A stretch of 64,000 bases of DNA from Planctomycetota bacterium (GTDB lineage Bacteria > Planctomycetota > Planctomycetia > Pirellulales > Pirellulaceae): positions 39,068-103,067 of the forward strand of contig CAUJKA010000201.1 in the NCBI GenBank assembly GCA_963204965.1, given 5' to 3'. This document shows, in pieces, positions 55,029 to 62,819 of this stretch. Numbering within the stretch: position 1 is the first letter of the stretch; every line of letters starts with the position of its first letter. The notes below the pieces were generated by a model. The model was not told the DNA's origin. It searched no databases and saw only the letters and a list, made by a program, of their open reading frames with translations. The translations under genes and the position numbers were made by a program.

Positions 55029-55102
55029 GCGTCCGTGGCGCAATTGGATAGCGCATCGGTCTTCGGAACCGAGGGTTGCTGGTTCGAATCCAGCCGGGCG
55101 TA
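55029..55102 (+). tRNA. tRNA-Arg (anticodon TCG)
   Basis: A 74-base tRNA folds well: acceptor GCGTCCG with CGGGCGT (two G-T pairs), D stem GCGC/GCGC with AATTGGATA loop, anticodon stem TCGGT/ACCGA with loop CTTCGGA giving TCG, T stem GCTGG/CCAGC with loop TTCGAAT, discriminator A at 55102. CCA is not encoded. Reads CGA and, by wobble, other CGN codons. Mobile-element debris follows within 600 bases, consistent with a tRNA as integration site, though no attachment repeat was found. Confidence 0.95.
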
Positions 55103-55598
55103 CTTGTCTCATCCTGCGAACTTTAGGCTACCCGCCAGTTCGCAGATTGAGAGGTTTTCTCTTGTGGTCACTCGATCGCTGAAATCCCCAGTGTTTTGGG
55201 CGTTTTCGATTTTTCGGCCCCAGCTTGCCGCGCTCTCGCTTTTCTTACCGCGATCGGATTTTCCGAATGTTGCTTCCGTTAAAACGGAATTTTCGACCGC
55301 GAACTATCGCGCTCTCTAGTTGATAAGTAGTTGCTTGTTAGAACGCCGATTGCTTCCGCCCCACCGAACCGGACCTCAAACTATCTGACCGGTGGGTTAA
55401 CAGCGGGGCAGATACCGGAGATTGCGGCCAAATAAAAAGGGCTGGAAACTGCCCGTTCAATTGAGCTCGAATCATTCGGCCACGACCGGTATAATAAAAC
55501 CGTTTGATAACAACTCTGAAGGTGGATCCGGAAAGCAGCGAACCGCTGCTCCCCCTCGCCCGAAAGAGCGTCCAAAGACTCTCAAAGCCAGGTCCAGC
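55103..55598. other. Gene-free region with a promoter-like TATAAT
   Basis: About 495 bases between the tRNA and the HNH-partner gene. A perfect TATAAT at 55490-55495 with TCGAAT 17 bases upstream could be the promoter for the downstream pair; the -35 is weak. No other gene or RNA seen. Confidence 0.4.
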
Positions 55599-55850
55599 AT
55601 GTCGACAACTGAAGCCGCATCGAAAGTCTTTGAAGAGATCGCTCAACTCTTTGGTTCCGGCCCCACCGATGAACAGATTTTAAACTTTCGGCCGTCTGCC
55701 GACGTCGTCCAACGAGCTTCGAAGCTTCTCTCGCTGAACCGCACTGGCCAAATGGATGACGATCTGAAGCACGAACTGGATCAATACGAGCAAGCTGAGC
55801 TTTTGATGCGTATGGTGAAAGCCCAGATACGTGCGCGGCAAGGAAGCTAG
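55599..55850 (+). CDS. Small partner of HNH nuclease (putative antitoxin-like)
   Basis: An 83-residue protein that begins MSTTEAASKVFEEIAQLF. The middle reads GSGPTDEQILNFRPSADVV and the C-terminal helix QYEQAELLMRMVKAQIRAR, a pattern typical of the small proteins encoded directly upstream of HNH endonuclease genes in cyanobacteria and planctomycetes. Its function is unknown; antitoxin or regulator is inferred from pairing only. The frame looks intact. The broken HNH gene starts seven bases after its stop. Confidence 0.7.
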   Translation: MSTTEAASKVFEEIAQLFGSGPTDEQILNFRPSADVVQRASKLLSLNRTGQMDDDLKHELDQYEQAELLMRMVKAQIRARQGS

Positions 55851-55856
55851 GAACGA

Positions 55857-56063
55857 ATGAGCGAATATGTGCCAGCAGAACTTCGCCGGCTGATTCATCC
55901 CAGGACCGATTTATGGGACGATCACTTGGAGTTGATGAAAGATGGTTCCCTTTCGGCCAGGACGGCTATCGGACGAGTTACAATCTCACTACTAAAGTTG
56001 AACCGTCCTGAGCTGCTTGCATTCAGAGCCTTGCTTGCAAAATCGATTCGGAAACCGCGTTAG
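55857..56063 (+). pseudogene. HNH endonuclease with the catalytic core deleted
   Basis: A 68-residue frame with both ends of a small HNH protein but no middle. The N-terminus SEYVPAELRRLI matches the HNH group's start and HPRTDLWDDHLEL onward matches the tail (pattern FNPRTxxWxxHF, then IGRVTISLLKLNRPE). Between these ends intact members carry roughly 60-70 residues with CxxC, HIxxxxxGG and CxxCN that bind zinc and cut DNA; here the join falls near base 55890 and keeps the frame. Probably a decayed nuclease, or a retained binding fragment. Confidence 0.7.
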
Positions 56064-56104
56064 TGCTGCTTCGGCCACATCAATTGAAGTCATGACATCT
56101 ACGA

Positions 56105-56461
56105 TTATTGCGATGCGATAGAAGAGTCAATGACGCCTTGACGCAGCCTATTCCACATTTGCCGCTGCTTGTTCCAGTCGAGTGATTTTGCGATTGGGCG
56201 GATGTCGGCTTCTTTGATCGGATCGCGGCCCTGGGTGGTTCTGGGCAGGAAGAGGATCTCTTCCTGGATGTCGGGGGCTAGATTGTCTAGCCACATGATT
56301 TGCGTCATGCGCGTCGTTGAAATCTGGCCGAAGTGGGCGAGCGCGGATTGGTTGCACCAAAAGCCGGCCTGGAAGAATAGCTCTGTGATGCAAAGTTGCA
56401 TCGAACACTTCGTTGAGCCGAACAAGAGGAATTTTGTTCGGTGCCGTTGACAAGGAACCAA
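56105..56461 (-). pseudogene. Degraded recombinase-associated protein fragment
   Basis: A 118-residue frame. Only the second half looks like a real protein: QISTTRMTQIMWLDNL then APDIQEEILFLPRTTQGRDP and IAKSLDWNKQRQMWNRL, a C-terminal pattern I associate with proteins encoded next to serine recombinases in planctomycetes. The first half is unlike them; a fragment in another frame (56148-56453) has a better match in place (NKIPLVRLNEVF), pointing to a frameshift. Taken as the remains of a mobile element. Confidence 0.45.
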
Positions 56462-56633
56462 TCCAAACCGGAGCTCCAGTATTAGTGGTACGGCAAACAG
56501 TCGCTCAACTCTGGAGACCTAAGAAGGGCGACGCATTTCCTCGATATGTTTTGACGTCGCATATCCAAGGTCGATTCGAACTTTAGAGTCGAATTTCAAG
56601 TCATGAGTCTGCACTTTTCTCTGAAGAGTAAAC

Positions 56634-57203
56634 CTACTTTCTCACTGGTATCCCGATGATAAGCCCCGCGGTTCGATTCTCTAGGCTCTTACGATCCGGC
56701 ACATGACATTTAAGGCAGACGTTGGATAGTTGTATTTTCCCGACCCGACGATAGACGCCATCGTCTATTAGCTCGAATTCATCTTTTCCTGACTTCAACG
56801 CTTTAACGGCTTGGATTTCAAATGTATTTTGAGGCTCATGTGTGACATTCATGGCTTTGCCGTCGACCGCTAACCACCGCAGCTTTATACCCTCTTCCTC
56901 TTCTAATTCGGCAAAAACATCTTTGAGTATCGCAGCGGGAAGCGGCATGGATTGGTCTTCATGGTAATAGCGATGATGTACGATCTGCAACGTCGAGTGC
57001 AGTGCAGTGTGAAGTATCTTCGCTTGTCGACGCGCCTCAGCGACGGTCGGTAGATCTTTCGGAATTGCTGCATCCGTTTTATTCAAAACGTTTGCTTCTT
57101 CTTGTGCATTTGCATTCTTAATTAGGAATGGATTTCGACTTGGTCCAACTTGCTGTATAACGGCAAAGCAAATGGATAGTAATGCGATGGAACGACGACT
57201 CAT
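56634..57203 (-). CDS. Tll0287-like single-heme protein (DUF3365)
   Basis: A 189-residue exported c-type heme protein of the DUF3365/Tll0287-like family. A signal peptide covers about 1-34. The heme-binding motif CLKCH is near residue 168, with an upstream sensor-type region containing LHSTLQIVHHRYYHEDQSM and an alpha/beta core as in Tll0287, a PAS-like heme protein. Relatives are often sensors for NO or redox. It lies downstream of the Rrf2 and DUF3565 genes (95 bases after the latter's stop) and has a paralogue at 60422-61015. Confidence 0.82.
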   Translation of the reverse strand: MSRRSIALLSICFAVIQQVGPSRNPFLIKNANAQEEANVLNKTDAAIPKDLPTVAEARRQAKILHTALHSTLQIVHHRYYHEDQSMPLPAAILKDVFAELEEEEGIKLRWLAVDGKAMNVTHEPQNTFEIQAVKALKSGKDEFELIDDGVYRRVGKIQLSNVCLKCHVPDRKSLENRTAGLIIGIPVRK

Positions 57204-57298
57204 GCTGGAATATGCTTTCGGGATTGGGTTAATGCTGTCTAACTTTTTGTTGCGTGCCTGCTAGGACTCTGCTGGAATACGAGTTGCGCTGCAATAGG

Positions 57299-57553
57299 CT
57301 AGGAATTGGGTCGGTCGTCGATCGGGGCACCTTCTTCGCATTTCTTACAATAAAGCCGATAGCCAATCATGGCATCGCGTCCAGTGATCGTTGTCACCCA
57401 TTGACGAATCATCCAAGGTGGATCATGCCGAACATGCTGGTTGTGGCCGCATGCGAGCTGTGCAACCCAATGCCCTTGTTTGTCCGAATGGTAGCCGACA
57501 ATGGCTTGTGCTAAATCACGGTCAATTTCTCTTGATGGCACGTTCGAATTCAT
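57299..57553 (-). CDS. DUF3565 protein
   Basis: An 84-residue protein with the DUF3565 pattern: [31 protein letters not shown] and a C-terminal CKKC pair. The Cys/His content suggests metal binding. DUF3565 genes are often next to Rrf2 regulators or NO-response genes. The ATG overlaps the Rrf2 stop by four bases (57550-57553), coupling translation to it. Confidence 0.8.
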   Translation of the reverse strand: MNSNVPSREIDRDLAQAIVGYHSDKQGHWVAQLACGHNQHVRHDPPWMIRQWVTTITGRDAMIGYRLYCKKCEEGAPIDDRPNS

Positions 57554-57972
57554 TCTCCTGATCGCAACGGTATGATCGGATCAGCGGATTCCAGCAACTG
57601 TTGAACTGTAACTCCGGCAAACGCTGCTTCCGCAGCTGCGTAAACTCGGTCGAGCTCTGCGTGCAAAGGGCATAACTTCTTATGCGATTTAATTCCGAGC
57701 GGACAGGATCGGATTCTCTCCATCGGTGAGACTGAATCGACTATATCCAGAATTGCAATTTCAGTTGGTTCCTTAGCCACCTCGTAGCCGCCACCAGGAC
57801 CACTCCGCGAGCGGACGAGCCCAGCCGCAGCAAGGTCTTGCAGTACTCGATGCAAATAGCGCCTAGGAACTTGGGTTGCAGCAGCTAGTTCTTCCGCTGA
57901 CGTAGGCTCTCCCATACGACTGGCCATGCAGGTGACCGCGCGTAAAGCATACTCGGCAGTTTTCGAAAGCAT
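57550..57972 (-). CDS. Rrf2 family transcription regulator
   Basis: A 140-residue Rrf2 winged-helix regulator. N-terminal [17 protein letters not shown] and [45 protein letters not shown] give the DNA-binding domain; the C-terminal cysteines are CPLG and CPLH, with a third Cys near residue 17. An NsrR/IscR-like iron-sulfur site is possible but needs one more ligand. The ATG at 57972 is preferred over a TTG at 57993. Divergent from the nitric oxide reductase, so likely to regulate it through the region 57994-58132. Confidence 0.85.
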   Translation of the reverse strand: MLSKTAEYALRAVTCMASRMGEPTSAEELAAATQVPRRYLHRVLQDLAAAGLVRSRSGPGGGYEVAKEPTEIAILDIVDSVSPMERIRSCPLGIKSHKKLCPLHAELDRVYAAAEAAFAGVTVQQLLESADPIIPLRSGE

Positions 57973-58029
57973 GACTTGGAACTTTCTGTTCAAATTTCTT
58001 GTGCGAACTTGGTCAGCCTATTCTACACA

Positions 58030-58073
58030 TTGACGTGCACAATGCAATTCTATACCATAGGGTGCATAATGTG
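58030..58073 (+). promoter_or_regulatory. Promoter and operator candidate for nitric oxide reductase
   Basis: TTGACG at 58030-58035, a 17-base spacer and TACCAT at 58053-58058 give a reasonable -35/-10 pair. Two imperfect direct repeats, GTGCACAATGCA at 58035-58046 and GTGCATAATGTG at 58062-58073, lie over and after it; CACATT at 58026-58031 and AATGTG at 58068-58073 are inverted. Position between the Rrf2 regulator and the reductase suits a repressor binding site. Confidence 0.5.
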
Positions 58074-58132
58074 ACCGTATTTCTTCCGCACGATTCTATC
58101 AAGCCTCTTGCATCCTTGAAGACGAGAAAAAC

Positions 58133-60355
58133 ATGGCGCGACTTTGGTTGGCTTTCGGCGGCGTAATGGTGGTTTCATTCCTAATATTGGGTTGGGTCGG
58201 CACGCGAATCTACCAGGAAATGCCCCCCATTCCTGACAAGTTTGTGACTACGGATGGCGTTACGTTGATTGATAGCGGCGAGGTAATGGCGGGCCAAAAT
58301 GTATGGCAGGCCCTCGGTGGGATGCAAGTTGGATCGGTGTGGGGACACGGCAGTTATGTGGCCCCCGACTGGACGGCAGATTGGCTGCACCGCGAAGCGG
58401 TCTTTATTCTCAATGCCTGGGCGGAAAAGGAATTCAATTCAACGTTTGAAGACCTGGACGCTGAACACAAGGGGCAACTGACAGCGCGGCTAAGTCAGCA
58501 ACTGCGAGAGAACTCGTACGACAGTTTGTCAGGTGTTGTCACGATTTCACCCTTGAGAGCGGAAGCCTTCGCAGCAAATCTCGAGCACTATCGATCCGTT
58601 TTTATCGATGGCAATGCCGATTATGCGATTCCGCCGAACACAGTTTCCAGCGAAGATCGCTTGCGCAAACTGGCCGCGTTCTACTTTTGGAGCTCTTGGG
58701 CGGCCGTTACAACGCGCCCTGGAGATATTGCCAGCTACACCAACAATTGGCCGCACGAGCCGCTAGTTGGCAATCGTCCAACTGGGGACAACATTGTGTG
58801 GACTGGCGTGAGCATCATCGTCTTGTTGGCAGGCATTTCCGCGATGGCATGGTGGCATGCTTCGCGAAAGGAGGAAGAGGAAGATAGTGAACCGCAAACA
58901 TCGGATCCATTGGCTAGATGGGAAGCGACACCATCGCAACGGGCAACGATCAAATACTTTTGGGTCGTTGCAGCCCTTATCCTGGTTCAAATGGGCCTGG
59001 GAGTTGTTACGGCACATTATGGTGTCGAAGGGGATGGCTTTTATGGTATTCCGCTGGCAAAGTACTTGCCCTACAGCGTGGCCAGAACTTGGCACGTTCA
59101 AATTGGTCTGTTTTGGATCGCGACGGCATGGTTGGCTGCTGGATTGTTCATTGGCCCTTTAGTCAGTGATCGGGAACCGAAGTACCAACGACTGGGAGTG
59201 AATGTACTATTTGCGGCCTTGTTGCTGGTTGTCGTTGGTTCACTGGCCGGTGAATGGTTGAGCATCGAGAACCATATGACCGATACGGTCTCGTTTTACT
59301 TTGGTCATCAAGGATACGAATATGTCGATTTGGGACGGTTCTGGCAAATCCTGTTAATGGTTGGCTTGCTACTGTGGCTAGCCTTGATGATTCGAGTACT
59401 GCTGCCCGCACTCAGGCAAAAAGGGCATCAACGGCAACTAGTCGCTTTGCTCACAGTCGCCACCGCAGCAATAGCTCTGTTTTATGGCGCCGGTTTAACG
59501 TGGGGGCATCATTCGCATTTAACCATGGTCGAATATTGGCGCTGGTGGGTTGTGCATCTCTGGGTCGAAGGCTTCTTCGAAGTCTTTGCGACCACGGTGA
59601 TCGCATTTGTTTTCATGCGATTGAATCTCGTGAAACCAGGTGCAGCTGCATCAGCGGCACTATTGTCGGCCACGGTATTTTTGTCGGGCGGCATCATTGG
59701 CACGCTGCATCATCTGTATTTTACTGGAACGCCAACGGTAGCTTTAGTTTGGGGCTCGGTATTTAGCGCGCTGGAAGTCGTTCCGCTGACCCTGATTAGT
59801 TTTGATGCATTGGAGGACTTGCGTCGATCCAGAAAGTCTCCCTGGGTTCAAAGATACAAGTGGCCCATCTACTTCTTCGTCGCCGTTGCATTTTGGAATA
59901 TGGTAGGTGCCGGTCTATTCGGCTTTATGATCAACCCACCCATCGCTCTGTATTACATGCAAGGGTTGAATACGACCCCGCTACACGGCCACGCGGCACT
60001 GTTTGGCGTTTACGGGATGCTAGGCATCGGGCTGATGTTAATGTGCTTGCGAGTCTTGATTCCAGCTCGCGAGTGGAAGGACGGCATGCTCCGATTGGGC
60101 TTTTGGGGCTTGAATATTGGACTGTTTGCCATGTGCATGCTCTCCCTATTACCAGTTGGACTTCTGCAAACCAAAGCTTCCGTCGAACATGGCTATTGGT
60201 ATGCCCGCAGCAGCGAATTCATGCAAACGGATCTGATGCAAACATTGCGTTGGATGCGAGTTCCCGGGGATACGATTTTCTTCTTCGGAGCGTTGGCCTT
60301 AGTCCTATTCGTTGCGGGTTTGAAGACAGGAAGTTCCTTTAAGAAGACTGCTTGA
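58133..60355 (+). CDS. norZ: Quinol-dependent nitric oxide reductase (qNor)
   Basis: A 740-residue single-subunit nitric oxide reductase that turns NO to N2O with electrons from quinol. N-terminal helix then an extracytoplasmic domain fused in front of a NorB-like core (from about residue 270). The core has about 12 helices with heme and FeB ligands in RTWHVQIGLFWIA, GLTWGHHSHLTMVEY, WWVVHLWVEGFFEVF, GTLHHLYFTGTP and LHGHAALFGVYG; the Glu of VEGFFE is conserved for FeB. There is no c-type CxxCH motif, as expected for the quinol type. Followed by a DUF3365 gene after 66 bases. Confidence 0.95.
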   Translation: MARLWLAFGGVMVVSFLILGWVGTRIYQEMPPIPDKFVTTDGVTLIDSGEVMAGQNVWQALGGMQVGSVWGHGSYVAPDWTADWLHREAVFILNAWAEKEFNSTFEDLDAEHKGQLTARLSQQLRENSYDSLSGVVTISPLRAEAFAANLEHYRSVFIDGNADYAIPPNTVSSEDRLRKLAAFYFWSSWAAVTTRPGDIASYTNNWPHEPLVGNRPTGDNIVWTGVSIIVLLAGISAMAWWHASRKEEEEDSEPQTSDPLARWEATPSQRATIKYFWVVAALILVQMGLGVVTAHYGVEGDGFYGIPLAKYLPYSVARTWHVQIGLFWIATAWLAAGLFIGPLVSDREPKYQRLGVNVLFAALLLVVVGSLAGEWLSIENHMTDTVSFYFGHQGYEYVDLGRFWQILLMVGLLLWLALMIRVLLPALRQKGHQRQLVALLTVATAAIALFYGAGLTWGHHSHLTMVEYWRWWVVHLWVEGFFEVFATTVIAFVFMRLNLVKPGAAASAALLSATVFLSGGIIGTLHHLYFTGTPTVALVWGSVFSALEVVPLTLISFDALEDLRRSRKSPWVQRYKWPIYFFVAVAFWNMVGAGLFGFMINPPIALYYMQGLNTTPLHGHAALFGVYGMLGIGLMLMCLRVLIPAREWKDGMLRLGFWGLNIGLFAMCMLSLLPVGLLQTKASVEHGYWYARSSEFMQTDLMQTLRWMRVPGDTIFFFGALALVLFVAGLKTGSSFKKTA

Positions 60356-60421
60356 ACCAGCGTCAAGCGAGTAGCTTGAAAATTAGAGATTGGTTGGATA
60401 GAAATTTGCTGGAGTGATGTA

Positions 60422-61015
60422 ATGAAAACGACATATCGAATTGGGATAGCCACGCTGATTGCTATTTTTGGTTATGCGGGCGTCTCGATCGCCTTCAGCG
60501 ACGAACCCAAATCAAACGAAGGAACGGCACCCACCTCCGAATCCGTTGGCGATGGTGAACGAGCGATCAACGTTGCTCGCCAGCGTGCCATCGTTGCGCA
60601 AGACATTTACTCGGCGACGCTCCGAATGCTGCATCGGCGCTACTTTCACAAAGATAAAGCAGTACTGCCTGCGCGAGCGATGCAAGATATCTTTGACGAC
60701 ATCGAAAGTGAATCTAAGGTTAAGGCACAATGGATCTCAGCGAGTTTGAAGCCGATGAGTATCGACCATACTCCTAAAACCGAATTCGAAAAGCAGGCCG
60801 CCAAAGAAATAGCTGAAGGTACGCCGCATATTGAGATCGTAGAAAATGGCTACTATCGCCGAGCAAGCGCGATTCCGTTAACTGGCGGATGTCTTGGTTG
60901 CCACGAAGGAATGTTCCAGAACGACAGAAGGAAGAAGTTTGCGGGGTTGGTTATTAGCCTTCCGATTCAGGATAAGTACCCTGAGGCTGACGTACGCGGC
61001 AAGACGCCTGAGTAG
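60422..61015 (+). CDS. Tll0287-like single-heme protein (DUF3365), second copy
   Basis: A 197-residue exported DUF3365 protein, paralogous to the one at 56634-57203. Signal peptide about 1-27 (ending FSDEP). The heme motif GGCLGCHEGMF lies near residue 158. LRMLHRRYFHKDKAVLPARA is the paired sensor-helix region. Located just downstream of qNor on the same strand, so probably cotranscribed. Two copies flanking a reductase suggest a linked role in sensing or handling NO. Confidence 0.85.
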   Translation: MKTTYRIGIATLIAIFGYAGVSIAFSDEPKSNEGTAPTSESVGDGERAINVARQRAIVAQDIYSATLRMLHRRYFHKDKAVLPARAMQDIFDDIESESKVKAQWISASLKPMSIDHTPKTEFEKQAAKEIAEGTPHIEIVENGYYRRASAIPLTGGCLGCHEGMFQNDRRKKFAGLVISLPIQDKYPEADVRGKTPE

Positions 61016-61083
61016 CCTGCTCGGAAACACGCTAAACATCCTTGCCGCTGCGAGACGAGCATTAACCGTAATTAGCCGAGTTT

Positions 61084-61827
61084 TTAGCTTCGCAAAACAA
61101 TGGCAACCTGCAGAATTGCAGTAAACAACGTAACGCCGACAAGCGTCCAGCCAACACGTCGGATTTGTCGAACAGGTGGCGGGCAGAAGTGCAGGTACCA
61201 GCCAGCAAGCACCATTGGAAGGCAAGACAAAGGTGAGAGTTTAAGCGGTAGCAGCAACAAGATAGCAGCTGTCGTCAGTACCACCATTGCGGCAAGATAC
61301 ACAAATCGTGGTTTCTGTTTCTGAGCTGCAATGACACTACGCACTCCCGATGTCGTCGCCGCAAAACCCAGCAACCAAGTGCACCACGTTGAAACGCTTG
61401 TCTGCCAAGCTGCACCAGCAAGTAGGCTTATCGCAAGACTCGGCGCGGAAAGCGATGCAACTCCCAGCAATTGGCCAGCAAAGGTTCTGTGTTTTCCTCG
61501 CACGGCAATGACAAAGCCGACCACCGCCAACAACAGACATGCCACCAATCCCATCCTTGCAGGGCCATTTGCTTGGACCAAGGCGTACGATCCTAGTAAG
61601 AGAGCGACGACTACTAGCAAGGAACAGCGTTCCCAGGCACTTGGTGCATTTCGTTGCGCTCGGGCGCCCCGATTGCCGATCATGACAAGCAGCGGTTCGT
61701 GAGCCATAAAACCAGCGAATGCAGCCAGCGCCACACAAACTCCCGAGGTCGTAATACCCCAGCTTAGGAAGCTAGTCACCATGGGTATTAATAGGATCGC
61801 ATAAGCACCATGCTCCTTAGGCTTCAT
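61084..61827 (-). CDS. YwiC-like family membrane protein
   Basis: A 247-residue membrane protein with the family's N-terminal MKPKEHGAYAILLIPMVTSFLS and MAHEPLLVMIGNRGARAQRNA. About eight to nine helices. YwiC-like proteins are often next to nitrate/NO metabolism genes; their role is unknown. ATG at 61827; a GTG at 61890 would add 21 residues. The stop lies 69 bases after the convergent DUF3365 stop, and the start 73 bases after the RIC stop on the same strand. Confidence 0.8.
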   Translation of the reverse strand: MKPKEHGAYAILLIPMVTSFLSWGITTSGVCVALAAFAGFMAHEPLLVMIGNRGARAQRNAPSAWERCSLLVVVALLLGSYALVQANGPARMGLVACLLLAVVGFVIAVRGKHRTFAGQLLGVASLSAPSLAISLLAGAAWQTSVSTWCTWLLGFAATTSGVRSVIAAQKQKPRFVYLAAMVVLTTAAILLLLPLKLSPLSCLPMVLAGWYLHFCPPPVRQIRRVGWTLVGVTLFTAILQVAIVLRS

Positions 61828-61899
61828 GTTGGCCGCTGGGGCTGAATTTTGCTCCTGGTGATTGGCGGACTGAATAAGTGACGTTCGCACGGTTCACCG

Positions 61900-62640
61900 C
61901 TACAAATTTGTAACCGGCGATGATGTCGGCAAAGTCGACTCCAACTCGGAAGCCTTGACAAACAACACGTTGTTTTCTTTGTGAACGTGCTGGTGCATAT
62001 TTCCTTCTAGCTCCTTGAGACCATCGAGCATTGCTCGGTAAGTGTTGCAAGCCCAGTCTGGAGGTAAGAAATCATTTGTTAGTTCACGAATACGCTTCAA
62101 GGCATCGCCAGCATGTTCGTGCTCATGCTCCATTTGGTTAATTGGGTTATTCACCGAACCACAATGGAACGCAGGTCGAATAGAACTCACTTCTAACTGG
62201 CGAATGACTGGAAACAAAACTTGTTCCTCTTTCATCATGTGCGGCATTAATTCCGCTTGGAATTCGAGAAATAACGCCCGAATCTCCCGCAGCTTGGGCT
62301 CCTTGTCACCGTGAACTCGGGCTACCTTCTCAGTCATCTGGTCAAGACGCGGCAACTCCTGTCGCAAATAAGCGTGGTGCGTTCTTTCAATGTGGTCACA
62401 CAACTCGCTCAGTGACATCTTGTCAGCGTTAATCTGAGTGCCTGCTACTACTCGCGAATCGTCCATGTCGATCGCCGCAACTATTTGGTCTAACGGTACG
62501 CCACGATTAGCGCACGCTTGCGCTAGCGACACTTTCCCGCCACAGCAGAAGTCAATTCCGTAACTATCAAACACCCGCGAACGACTCGGCTTTTCGCGAA
62601 CTAAGGCCCCTACGGATTGGTTGGTGTCAATGCGATTCAT
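61900..62640 (-). CDS. Iron-sulfur cluster repair di-iron protein RIC (ScdA/YtfE-like)
   Basis: A 246-residue RIC protein that repairs nitrosative or oxidative damage to iron-sulfur clusters. The ScdA_N domain (about 1-60) has the motif DSYGIDFCCGGKVSL. The hemerythrin-like part has diiron ligands in HIERTHHAYLRQEL, MPHMMKEEQVLFPVI, HEHEHAGDALKRI and HQHVHKENNVLF. The ATG at 62640 is preceded by GGGAG. The reading frame extends upstream to 62778 but those residues look non-coding. YwiC-like gene follows on the same strand. Confidence 0.93.
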   Translation of the reverse strand: MNRIDTNQSVGALVREKPSRSRVFDSYGIDFCCGGKVSLAQACANRGVPLDQIVAAIDMDDSRVVAGTQINADKMSLSELCDHIERTHHAYLRQELPRLDQMTEKVARVHGDKEPKLREIRALFLEFQAELMPHMMKEEQVLFPVIRQLEVSSIRPAFHCGSVNNPINQMEHEHEHAGDALKRIRELTNDFLPPDWACNTYRAMLDGLKELEGNMHQHVHKENNVLFVKASELESTLPTSSPVTNL

Positions 62641-62819
62641 GAGAAACTCCCTCTGCTTCAGACCTATCTGTAAGCCCGCCATTGAAACGGGCGAATACGA
62701 TGCGACCCTTGCGATCCTACACGTGCAGGTATAGAATAACAAGCGGCGTTTCAGATTGTAGGGGTAGTTGCATGGCATATGTGCTCACGAGCGCATAGGT
62801 TTGTTGAGAAGGTCTCGCA

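Noticed and set aside
54618..55319. 233-residue open frame
   Set aside because: Runs through a G-poor tract and the tRNA-Arg gene; composition is not protein-like and no ribosome site is present.
57550..57972. Firm assignment of the Rrf2 gene as NsrR
   Set aside because: Only two clear C-terminal cysteines are present, so the iron-sulfur ligand set is unproven; named as Rrf2 family only.
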